Source: Oryza sativa Japonica Group (taxonomy: Eukaryota > Streptophyta > Magnoliopsida > Poales > Poaceae). From it: DNA of 64,000 nt. The notes beneath the pieces are model-generated. The model searched no databases and was not told where the DNA came from. It worked only from the letters and a program-made list of their open reading frames with translations. Within the stretch, counting starts at the first letter, position 1; every line of letters starts with the position of its first letter. Made by a program: the position numbers and the translations under genes. The DNA is taken from positions 27,202,001-27,266,000 of the forward strand of contig NC_089043.1 of NCBI RefSeq assembly GCF_034140825.1, written 5' to 3'. Shown here piece by piece: positions 10,780 through 22,304 of the stretch.

Positions 10780-13700
10780 ATGGCTATGGGGGCCGTGCTC
10801 TCCAGCAGAACCTTCGCCTCTCCACTCTCCTCCTCAGGTCCGTAATACTATTACTAACTTCTTTTCTACACTAGTAGTACTATTCACTGCTAGCTATTAC
10901 GGGACTCCATTCATTTCTCTCTCATTCCCTATAACTATGTATAACATGACACGCTTACTGCCTTCAATTGCTTGTAACATTACTGACCAATTTATTCATC
11001 AACTGCCTATATATACCCAACATCATAACTAACTAGCTAGTCAGTGTAATCAGGTTGACTATAATCAAGGGCAGGGCCGGCCATGGCCATTTACACGAAA
11101 TGTCAACCTGATTCTTCCCTTTGGGTTTTACAGGAAAGCAGCATCCACCACAAAACAACAAGTGCACCTGTTCCTCACCTCCCACCCGAGATAAATTCAG
11201 TCGACTCACTACTAGGACCACCATTTTCCAAGTCTCTAACTATTCCAGGAGCACTTCAATGGAAAGATTTCAACTTTCTGCCCGATTCCACCAGCCTGTG
11301 GTTGACTCTTCTACAAACTACCTCACCAGGTGGTTTTACAATGCAAACCTCAAGAGGCGGCGGATTGAATGCTTTCTCACTTCGGATCCAATAAACACTG
11401 GTTGGCTAAAACCAAGAAGATGGGACAACTTCACTAGTTTGGACACTGCTTGTGTCCAGCCAGACTACAAAATTCCGGTCAGAACACGCGCCGACTGTAA
11501 AGCCGAGCAGTATGAGATAACGGGATCACCGTTGAGCCCTTCTGATGTTCCCGCCGAGGCAGTTCTCATTGGAGATACAAATGAGATTTCTCCCTGGTGG
11601 CAGCAGTTCCCTAAGCGATGGACAGTCGTTCTCTTGTGCTTCTTTTCCTTCCTTCTGTGCAACATGGACCGTGTGAGTTGCCCTTTCCTTTCTCCAAATA
11701 TACCTCATAACAACAGTTGAATTACCTCTTTTTTCTTTTCTTTTCTTTTTATGTAAGGTCATTAATTATAACTCTCCTCCTGTTTTCTTTACTGCCTTCT
11801 GCCAGGTTAATATGAGTATCGCGATCCTTCCAATGTCATCAGAATTCGGCTGGAGTCCAGCAACTGTAGGCCTAATCCAGTCCTCCTTCTTTTGGGGTTA
11901 CCTTCTTACTCAGGTGCATTACTGTTGTAAGCCAGGGATTTTTATGCGTCAGTTTCTCTCACATTTGAATCTGTCCTTTGTGAGGACTAATATTTCATAC
12001 TAAACTGCAGATCCTTGGAGGTATATGGGCCGACAGGTTTGGTGGTAAGGTGGTGCTAGGATTTGGGGTTGTCTGGTGGTCAATTGCGACAGTTCTTACA
12101 CCCCTTGCTGCAAAGATTGGACTTCCTTTCCTACTTGTCATGCGGGCTTTCATGGGGATAGGAGAGGTAGATATCTGTGCCTCTCTCTACTATAATTCAA
12201 ACTGCCACTACCATCAAGTGGAATGTTTGTATAAACACACTTCTCGTAATAGTCCGGACAATGGTTCCTCTAGATTAGGTTTAATGAAATGCAAGCAAAT
12301 GTGAGGGTGGAAATTCTGTCTAACTTGGAGCAATTGTCTGTCACAAAAACACCTGTCATACTCCTCCAAATTAAGCAAAGTTAAGCTTTTGAAGTAACTG
12401 GTCATCAAGTATCTCGGTGAAAAATGCCAGTACCACTCAGTTTGCTTTCATTGAGTATAAAAAAAAACAAAGTTTTTACACTGATGCTTTTCCTTTCCTT
12501 TATGTGATTAATTTTGTTATATTATGGTTTAACAGGGTGTTGCCATGCCAGCCATGAACAACATACTCTCCAAATGGGTTCCAGTTTCAGAGAGAAGCAG
12601 ATCTCTTGCATTAGTGTACAGTGGAATGTACCTTGGTTCAGTGACTGGCCTAGCCTTTTCACCTCTCTTGATCAGCAGATTCGGTTGGCCATCTGTTTTT
12701 TACGCATTCGGGTCCCTTGGAAGCGTCTGGTTTGCACTTTGGCAAAGAAAAGTAAGATAAATCAATTCATGTACTAGCTTCCAACCTAAAAATTTGCTTT
12801 TGAAGTCATTTCATTTATTATGTTAACCACATAAGTAACTCTGGAAATGACCGTACTATTTGGTTCTTAGATGCTCATTCTTGTTAATTCTTACATGACT
12901 AATTGCCGTTACCCCTGAAAAAAGGGCTAACTGGTAGTGCATGTCTACCCTTAATTAGGCACACAGCTCCCCGAGTGAAGATCCCGAACTAAGCAAAGCC
13001 GAAAAGAGGTACATTCTAGGTGGAAGCACCTTGAAGGAGCCCGTCACCTCCATACCTTGGAAGCTAATTCTATCAAAGCCTCCAGTATGGGCTCTAATAG
13101 TATCACATTTTTGCCATAATTGGGGAACCTTCATTCTTCTAACATGGATGCCTACATACTACAACCAGGTTCTTACAATTTAATACCCACTGCCCATATC
13201 AGACAATGGTAGCATATCCTGTTCTTGGTGGTTGTACTCACCAGGTGCTCTTATCCAGGTTCTTAAGTTCAATCTTACTGAATCTGGGCTTTTGTGTGTC
13301 TTGCCGTGGCTGACAATGGCTATATTTGCGAATATTGGTGGCTGGATTGCTGACACTCTTGTTGGGAGGGGGGTTTCCATAACGAATGTTCGTAAGGTAA
13401 ATTCTTCAGTAATAGCTGTTTCCTGTATGAACTTCTGGGAATAGCTGTGCTGACTGCTGAGCTTTTGGTTTTGACATACTTTTGAAATGTATTTTGTAGA
13501 TCATGCAATCGATTGGTTTCCTTGGACCAGCCCTCTTCTTGACACTGCTGAGCAAAGTCCGAACTCCAGCCATGGCTGTATTGTGTATGGCATGCAGTCA
13601 GGTTTGATATTCTTCTGAAAGGCTATTCATATGGATTTAGCTTCTGAACCATCTATTGACTATTGTCTTTTAATGCTTGTTGATCTTGATATCCAATTTC

Positions 13701-14260
13701 TTTGGCAGGGGAGTGATGCCTTTTCACAGTCTGGGCTATATTCGAATCACCAGGACATAGGCCCACGTTATGCAGTAATGCTCTCACATAGATTGTTACT
13801 GCTCCAAAATTCCCTAGTTCACAATAGAAATTATAGTGTTACTGCTAGCTGTATTGATGTTAAGTTGCTTCTTTTTAACTTTGATCCATCAGCTAACGAT
13901 ACAATGTTACAAAAAAATGTAGGGTGTACTTCTTGGACTGTCAAACACTGCTGGCGTGCTTGCAGGAGTTTTTGGTACTGCTGCCACTGGCTACATTCTT
14001 CAGAAAGGTAGGGATGTTGAAAAACATGGTATCTCTAGAAATGTCAAACAGGACAGACCATATTTTAATAATGAATTTCATGTTCATTCTTGTGGAATAT
14101 GTATCAATGTGTGTTTATGCTAACTTTCTCTTACGTCTTAACTTTCTTTTTTGGACTGCCAGGTTCTTGGGATAGTGTGTTTCAGGTGGCTGTGGTATTG
14201 TACATAGTAGGGACAGTGGTGTGGAATGTCTTCTCAACTGGAGAGAAAGTTCTTGAATGA
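10780..14260 (+). CDS. PHT4;4: Plastid anion transporter, PHT4;4 type (ascorbate/phosphate)
   Basis: Eleven coding exons: 10780-10837, 11134-11672, 11806-11913, 12011-12166, 12536-12751, 12959-13168, 13259-13396, 13500-13601, 13709-13774, 13923-14007 and 14163-14260, giving 591 residues. The first ~165 residues are Ser/Arg-rich and poorly conserved, as expected for a chloroplast transit peptide. Then comes a 12-helix major-facilitator core starting at WWQQFPKRWTVVLLC. It includes the family signatures NMDRVNMSIAILPM, GVAMPAMNN, SHFCHNWGTF and SGLYSNHQDIGPRYAG. This core is nearly identical to Arabidopsis PHT4;4, known as an inner-envelope Na+-dependent phosphate and ascorbate transporter supplying ascorbate to the xanthophyll cycle. 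The start is the first ATG after an upstream GA repeat. Family and subtype are firm; the substrate is inferred from the relative. Confidence 0.93.
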
Positions 14261-14893
14261 GCTGTAGATGCTCTTATACGCACAAAAAGTATAGCTGATT
14301 TTGCTGATGTCTTATTGTGGTACGAGAAGAAAAGCTCTCGTTTAGACAGAGAGATATAGCTGATTGAAAACCTTCATTTTAGCAAGAGAAATATAGCTGC
14401 GTTTGACGGTTGGGACACTGAAAACAATGAAGAGCAAACTGAAGAGTTGCAATGGATTAGTCTGTGAACTGAAACTTGGAGCCAGTGAATTACCTTACGC
14501 TGCCTGAAAGCATCTGCACCAAGAAGTGTCAGTCTTTGCAGTAAGCTTGTCGCTGAACAAGCTCCTGCCCAACTTGCTTAACATCTTCTTTTGTTTTGAA
14601 ATATTGATCCACTAGTGAACCAGCTACCTTGCTTGCTCGAGGAAGGAGCTAGAGCTACTGCCAAACTCGTGTATTATGAGAGCATTTTGGGAGATTAAGC
14701 TTTTTTTTTTGTTAATTTGTGATGCTGCTCCTGTTATTTTGCATATCCTGCGGGATCGTATCGCATGACTATCTATGCTTGTGCTGAATCATCCTATGCT
14801 TCTTGTTACTGTTGCTAGCAAAAACTACTGAATTATAGTTTTTTGGTTGGTTTCTGACGAGCTGATTGAGTAACAGTTTCAGTATGGAGCTAC

Positions 14894-15123
14894 TACTACT
14901 TGTCTACATAAAAAAATACAGATAAATGGTTTAAACTTCTGGTTGAAACAATATCTCCTACATCCCAAAATGTATTACGTTAGTTAGGCTGTGTTTGAGG
15001 AGGAGATATACTACTTGTCTACATAAAAAAATACAGATAAATGGTTTAAACTTCTGGTTGAAACAATATCTCCTACATCCCAAAATGTATTACGTTAGTT
15101 AGGCTGTGTTTGAGGAGGAGATA
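14894..15123. repeat. Perfect 115-bp direct tandem duplication
   Basis: Positions 14894-15008 and 15009-15123 are identical as far as I can read. The unit ends inside the first ~22 bases of the Tourist-like element at 15102, so the upstream unit carries only that fragment (14987-15008). Confidence 0.9.
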
Positions 15124-15339
15124 GAGAAGATTGGGAAGATACGCAAAACGAGGTGAGCCATTAGCGCATGATTAATTGAGTATTAACTATTTTAAATTTT
15201 AAAAATAGATTAATATGACTTTTTAAAGTAACTTTTATATAGAAATTTTTTGTAAAAAACGCACCGTTTAGTAGTTTGAAAAGCGTGCGTGCGGAAAACG
15301 AGGGACAATCTCCTCTATCTCCCCTGAAAGAACGCAGCC
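15102..15339. mobile_element. Tourist-like MITE (238 bp)
   Basis: It starts GGCTGTGTTT and ends GAACGCAGCC, with 3-bp duplications TTA at 15099-15101 and 15340-15342. This fits PIF/Harbinger-type MITEs. A related sequence in the opposite direction occurs near 43120-43290. Confidence 0.75.
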
Positions 15340-15764
15340 TTAGTTCATAAAAAAAACAGAAGGAATATGTTTAATTTGCACGCTACTCTTAAGAAAAGCT
15401 CAAATCTCTGCATGTGAAATAAAAGTAGGGAGTAAGAATAATATTGCGTCTACCAAGATCAGATGGTGCTATGTTGCCATCCAGCAACAAAAATGGGTTT
15501 TTTAGTGATAGTAGGTAGGAGAAGTATTTTGTGATGCTCTACACTGAAACCGTGTTAGTTATAATGATAACATTTCTTTACATTTTTTTTCCAGAAAAGC
15601 ATGATTATTTACCGTCTCTCCCTCTCTGCGCATTGCAGAGAAGCAATGTTAATGCGCATTGTGATGAGTATTATTCTTTAAAAATAACTTATGATTATTC
15701 GATAGAGTATGAGCACTGTTCTTTTAAAAAAAACATTTTGGAGAATATTTTAGTAGTAAACGTA

Positions 15765-15899
15765 CTCCCTTCGTTCTAAAATAAAATAACCAAAAATTAT
15801 ATGAGATATTATCTAGTACAACGAATCTAGATCGAGATATATCTAGATTCATTGTATTAGATAACATCTCATTCAAATTTTATTTGAGGACGAAGGGAG
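15765..15899. mobile_element. Stowaway MITE (135 bp)
   Basis: It begins CTCCCTTCGTTCTAAAATA and ends with the inverse (GGACGAAGGGAG), flanked by TA (15763-15764, 15900-15901). The middle is a near-perfect palindrome around TCTAGATCGAGATATATCTAG. Confidence 0.9.
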
Positions 15900-16988
15900 T
15901 ATAGTCTATAAAGATGTTTGGGGGTGTATCCCAAATCCCACAATATTCCAAATAGTGTTAAAAGCAAAGAGTCATTATGTTATTTTGAGTAGTTAATTAG
16001 ATTAAGAGTTATTTTTACTTTGAGCCACCTTTTTTTATCACCGATGTATCGCTTTAAACTATTCTTTAATCATCTTGTGTGTTTTGTTTTAGTTTGGACC
16101 ATCTCGTATCTCCTCTCAAGCATACGAATGGCCTTGGGTACGCTTGCTTCTGTGTATGTAGTTTTTTTTGACATATGATAAGTTTGCGATTTAAATGGAT
16201 AAAAGAATTGAGAGTGGTCCAACACGTCAACAAACTCCCCTAACTGTATGTAGATTTTTTTTCTTGACATATGACAAAGTTAGATGTAAATAGATAAGAG
16301 TTGAGGTTGATCAAAAATGCCACATAACTAGACCGACAATAAAAGATGATCCAAAGTAAAATTTATCATGCGGTGTGAAATACTATCTAGTAGTCGTCGT
16401 TGTTTGACAAGCTCTAGATTTGTACAAAGGATTTATTCCATGAACAAAATCATCGCACTCTCTTAGACTTTATGATCGTGCACGCTGCGCATGATGTGCA
16501 TCTCATGGACTTTTCACAAATAAATCAATAATAATATTTAAGAATAAGTTCACTTTGTATAATACAAGTGTTTCTGGATTATTATCAAATATAATTGTTA
16601 ATAACAATAATGATGATGAATGTGATGCATTTGGAATGTTGTTTCCCTCCAGAATATTTGTCTTGCTTATTTATTTATTATTATTATTTACAAAGGGAAA
16701 AAAAACAGAAAGAAGTGAAAGGGCGGAAAAACAGCAATCGGAGGGAGCGGAGGCGAGAGGCTTTGGGTGGGAGGGGAGGGGAGAGGGGACTCCTTTGCTT
16801 AGGCTTAGCTAGGGGTTGGAGTGGACTCTCCTCGTCGGAGCCGGAGGGCATCGGCTTCTTGTTGTTGTTGTTGGTGTATCCAAATCCAATCCATTGTGGT
16901 GGTCGTCGTCTCCAGCAGTGTCAGGAAGACTCAGAAATGGAGGAGTTGTGAATCCTGAACCCATGCCTCCTCGCCTCCTCGGCCGACG

Positions 16989-19900
16989 ATGGCCGACCTC
17001 CCGCCGCCGCCACGCCTCATGACCCGCCGCCAAAGCGACAGCGACTGGGACTGGGACGGATCCAGCCGCGAGGGCTCCCCCGACCCCGCCTCCGCCTCCG
17101 CCGTCCGCCGCGCCGCCCGCCGCTGGCCCGACGACCCCGGCCCCGCCCAGATCTCGCTCCACATGTACATGGCCTCCCGCGACCGCGACCGCGACGACGA
17201 CCCGCCCCCCGACCACGCCCGCCTCCGGATCCGCGGCCGCCAGGCTCGCCTCGAGCTCGTCATGCGCATGGCCGCCGACCGACACGCCGAGCTCCACCGC
17301 CTCTCCCACCACCGCGCCGTCTCCGACTTCCCCCACCGCAACCGAATCCACGTACCCTGCTCCCAATCCCCCATACCATTAGTTCTATTGTTTGTTGACC
17401 CCATTTGCCTTGCCCCTATCTAATCTAATCTACGGATTCCCCTACCAGGCACTACTCCGGGGGAGGTTTCTGCGCAATGGTGACGACGACAGAAGGCCAC
17501 CATCCACCGCCGCCACCGAGCTCGGCCAGCTACGACAGCGTCATTCTGTCTCTGGTTTGAGGTCTCTCTCTACCCACTACATACATACTCCATTGTGCTA
17601 TACTATCACTGCCTTCGCGTGTTTCTTTTTGCTACTGCACTACTGCTGCTGCTTGTCTTCCACTTCTCTTCTGGAATGCATGTGATTATTGGCCTACAAG
17701 GTCATTGTCAGTATATCCTTAGCTGCTCGGTGGTTGCATGTGTTACCTCTTATGAGACCTCTTCATTCTTTCTATTCATGCCGCCATTGCTATATGTTGC
17801 TTATTTACGTTGCATCTTTTCTCAGATTACCTATGTTAATGTACAATTAGAGCTTCTAGACTATATCTGAACAACTAATGAGTAATTATGACCTTGTCAA
17901 CTGGATATGGATATTAGAGCATATGGTTTTTGTTGAGCACATCATCTTGAAACCAACTTATGGATATAATTTACTTGTATACATTAAGTTTTGTGGGATA
18001 TAAAATATAATAACAATACTTATTATTTTTAATAACTAGAGAAGAGTTCCGCTTCAGATTGGAGAACGTCGTCAGGGGTCATGCAGTTAGCCAATCCGAT
18101 GATTCTTCAGCTCAAAATGTTGAGCTCTCTATAAATGGCCATACTGAATCAAGCCCTTCTTCTTCTGAATATAATCTCGAGAGACATCAACGGACAAGGC
18201 TGAATATTGGTCTTCAGCAAATTGAAGGTACAGCGACAGTATCTGAATCTGGAAGCAATACTCCTAGTATTGCTGAAGGCCTGTATGAACCTCATAGTCA
18301 AGCAGAGAGTTGGCAGGATGATTTGGAACAAGAGAGAAGAGATTGGGAACAATTTTCCCATGCTATTACTGGAGAGGAATCTGAAATAAATTGGCATGAA
18401 AATACGTACAATGGTTCATCTCATGAGGGTACCGAAGTTGAAGGTGGTCAAGATGCACATATTCCAGAATCACATGATGAGTTAGCTAGTGACAATCTTC
18501 CTCCTCAATCTCATGGAGAACAGCAGGACAATAGCCATCTTCCCGAGGAGAATGAAGAGCTGCATGACAGTGATCTTCAACAATCTCGTGGAGAGTGGAA
18601 TGAGGGCAGTAATCCATTTATTCCTACAGAAGTACACAACGAGTGGCACAGCGATGATCATTTCCAAGGAGTAAATGAAGAGTGGCATGATGATGATGAG
18701 TCCAATGATACTGCAGATAATTGGCATGATGACAACTCTGATCAACCAATTGATCATGATTCTGCTCTTATTAGAAGAGCTAATACGTTTGTCCCAGCTG
18801 ATGATGATAATGTGTACAGTACAGAACTAAGGGAACTCCTAAGCAGGTTTTTTTATTTCTTTCATGAAGAAAGTCTCTGCAACATATTTCTTTAGTTCTC
18901 AGCGTAAATACTGAATTAGTGTTCATTCTGCAGAAGGAGTGTTTCTAATCTTCTTCATAGTGCTTTTCGTGAAAATTTGGACCGACTTATCCGGTCATAT
19001 GTTGAAAGGCAAGGTCGTGCTCCTCTCTCTTGGGATTTGGAAGGAGCACCTCCTGCGCCTGACTCACCCGAGCAAAGCCAGGAGCAGCATAGAGATGAAG
19101 AGGAACAGGAGCTTCATGATAATGTTGTTAGGCCTCCCTTAGTGATTCCACCTCCGCCTATACCTCCTCGCCAGCCACTTTGGCATTCGGAGTTGCATCG
19201 TAATAACTGGATCAGACAAAACATACATCGCTCTGATATTGTAAGTTATTACCTATGTTATTCTTGTCACATGTGTGAGCTTTTCATCTTCCTCAGTTCG
19301 TTCCAAGTGCACAATTTCTTTTTTTCTGAATGGCCAAGCCAACATGCCATTTTTAATTGAGACTTGCACTTTTTTTTAAAATTAGGTTGCCACATTCAGC
19401 CTCTCTATCCTCCATGCATAGTGCACTGTTGCTTCTATATTTGTTGTTAAAGGCTCATTTTCTTTTGGTTTGTATTTGCAGGAATGGGAGGCTATTAATG
19501 ACTTAAGGGCTGATATGGCTAGGCTTCAGCAGGGCATGAGTCATATGCAAAGAATGTTGGAAGCTTGTATGGACATGCAGCTCGAGTTACAGCGATCTGT
19601 AAGGCAGGAAGTTTCTGCAGCCTTGAATCGCTTCATCGGGGAGCAAGGTTAGTAACTCATCTGGAAAGTACTCATCTATTAACAACACTAACAAAACAAA
19701 ATTTAGCATTGAAATTAATCTTTGATTATCCCTTGGTGTATCACTTTGATGCATAGTATATTTATATGATACGTGGATGTTGTTTCTTCGTCATAGTGCT
19801 TACACTGTCAAGGTTGCGAGGCGCGCCTTACAATTCAAATTGTCACTTAGCTAAGATAATAAGGTTCCTCAAGAACGAATGCTATTATACTCCTTCCAGT

Positions 19901-20468
19901 CAATAACATGTCAAGTCCTGGGAGATGTGCGGTCAAGCTATGTTAATTTTGACCTAAGTTGTTATCTAGCTAGGTAGTTTGGATCTATCATGGAACGATA
20001 AATTTGGTATACAATAAACTTTCATCATATGCAGTTTTGTAACGCCTGATGCTTAGATGCTTGTCGCATTGGCTCAGACTTGTACCTAAGCTTTGTATTT
20101 GGTATCTCAGGTGAAAGTAAAGAAACTATAGACGATGGATCAAAATGGATCCATGTGAGAAAAGGGACGTGCTGTATATGCTGTGATACTCCGATTGACT
20201 CTCTTTTGTACAGGTTTGAACTCATGCTTTTCTTCTGAAATAATGAATAATAGGTCCATGTAGTTTGTTCTTCTCTAATACAGTATAACAGTACTAATGA
20301 TGGTTTGTTTTGCCTCTTTGTTGGGGGTTGGGGTGTTGACTTTCTATCAGATGTGGGCACATGTGCACATGTTCAAAATGCGCGAATGAGTTGGTTCGAA
20401 GCGGAGGGAAATGCCCGCTGTGCCGTGCACCCATAATTGAGGTGATCCGAGCATACTTCATCATGTAG
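16989..20468 (+). CDS. RING-HC (C3HC4) E3 ubiquitin ligase, long plant type
   Basis: Seven exons: 16989-17351, 17449-17561, 18040-18846, 18934-19240, 19482-19647, 20111-20213 and 20351-20468, giving 658 residues. The N-terminal 120 residues are Asp/Arg/Pro-rich from very GC-rich DNA. The middle (exon 3) is strongly acidic with repeated WHD/EWH-type units. Exon 4 encodes a conserved [11 protein letters not shown] block and a Pro-rich stretch. Exon 5 holds a short coiled coil ([17 protein letters not shown]). The C-terminus carries a RING of the form [20 protein letters not shown], then CxxC and CPLCRAPI, ending five to ten residues before the stop. The layout matches plant RING proteins related to animal neuralized or MGRN-type ligases with a C-terminal RING-HC. 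E2-dependent ubiquitin transfer is expected; substrates are unknown. All junctions are in phase. Confidence 0.9.
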
Positions 20469-22304
20469 ATACAGAGAGAAAGGAAGATAAAGAAGAAGAA
20501 ATGTTTTTTTCTTTTCTTTTTCCTACTTAGAGCTTGTAGGTGTTAGTGGATGTATGATTATATTCAATTTTAGCTATGCCCTATGCCTGTGTTGTCTTGT
20601 GTGTCTCTTGTCTCTGATGAGTTCCATTGTTTTGTTAGATTGGGGCCCTGCTTGTCTGCCTTGGTGTAATATATGGTTTTGGGGTGGCAGAAAGTGTTTT
20701 GTTTGGGAACTGGGATTACCGGAGGCAGCTACTAATTCATTTCACAACTGATCATTTGAACAAACTGATTGATGGGATACAGTAAGAGGGAACTAATGTT
20801 CCTGTCTAGTACAACATAAAATGCTGGCCGCATGCGCCTACCTGCACATTGTCATGTAATTTTGATGCAGACAATACGCATAGACCTCGCTTGTTGAATG
20901 AAACTGGAGTGATCACGTTAAGAGAAAGTATAACAGTGAACTATAAGCCTATTATAAGCTTATCATCATCATCATCATATGAACGTAGAATGTTTATTCC
21001 CTCTGCCATTGAGCCACGTATACAATATTATATTAGTCATTGGATTAAGGAGGGATGGCTTGGATTGATCAAAAGCTAAGAGGCAAGAGAATGATCTAGA
21101 AGAGTGTGATCGTTTCTCTGGTTCCCAACACAGAGCAATAAACACAGACACGTGGCAACAATCCTGCTGGCCATCTCCAAGGAAAAAAGTAGCAGCCTCC
21201 TGCATTACTGCTGATTTTTTTTCTTCCAACTAACGATAAAGAAAACCGCTGTTTTCACCAGCTAATTAACCAGTTTGATGTGGCATCTACGCACGTATAT
21301 TAAAGCTGAAACAACTCAAATTAGCCCTTCGTAAATACAACATATTTTATGGCCATATGTATAAATCGAATTTGTTGGAAGTGATATGTTTCAAGCAATG
21401 AGTGGAGGATATTCCCTCGAGAAATAAAAATCCACATCCCAATATTTAGTTCTAATTTTAATACATAAAAGGACATGTCATGGTCGCGCGAATGCACGAT
21501 TTAATTAGCTAGTGTGGATGAGAGATGTAAAGGTTGGCTCTCATGCAAGAGCTAACTTAACACAATCTCCAAGATAAATACCTAGAGAGAGGAGAAAAAA
21601 ATTGTAGACAATCTTATAGCTAATTTATTATATATGTTAGCTTTAAGATAGGCTAATAGTAGGAAGTAGGAAGTGTGCTATATTATTATTATCCTTGCTC
21701 TAATTGGTATATGAGATTGCTAGATTGACGACGGTTGTCTGTCTGTCTGTCTGTCATGTTTTGTAGTAGGAAGAACCCTAAGGATTAACGCTAATCAGCG
21801 TGATTATCAAATACTGTACTACTAACAGTTAAATTTAATCAGTAGGAAAGAGGCCGGGGGGTGCCGGGTGCGTGTTGATTTCCCGGTCATGAGTAGGATC
21901 GGGGGCGGTTGACCCGTGGATCCCCGGAGGATGTATATTAGACTAATAATAACTACTAGTATATCGCGAGTCTAAAAAGCCCATGTTATCCTCATTTCAT
22001 TTCCCACCCCACCCAGTCCACCGGCGGCCACGCACGGACGGCGGCGGCGGCGGCGGCCAGGGACAGCGCACCGGCGGGGGCGGCGGTGGTAGCAACGCCC
22101 ATTCCTCAACCACCCGTCATCCCTCGTCGCTCGTCACCCAGCGGCCTAGTCGGGTGGTACGGGATCCCTGCTCATCCGCCGGTCCTCTGCGGGGGCGGGG
22201 GCGACAAGTTGGGGAGCGCGGCGGGGCGTCGGAGGAGTTGACAGGAGTAGTTGCGCGAGTAGTCAGTATTCCAGCAGTGAGCGAGACTGACTTGTAGGAC
22301 CCAC
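20469..22304. other. Intergenic between the RING and nucleotidyltransferase genes
   Basis: The 3' region of the RING gene runs to about 20780. The rest is AT-rich until about 21990, then a GC-rich stretch with a CGG-type run (22040-22090), read as the leader and promoter of the next gene. I see no gene and no clear transposon. Confidence 0.5.

Larger units (their letters stand above)
14261..16988. other. Intergenic with tandem duplication and two MITEs
   Basis: The PHT4 3' region runs to about 14850. A perfect 115-bp tandem duplication (14894-15123), a Tourist-like element (15102-15339) and a Stowaway element (15765-15899) follow. The segment 16690-16988 is GC-rich and is read as the leader of the RING gene. 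No other gene is seen. Confidence 0.6.
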
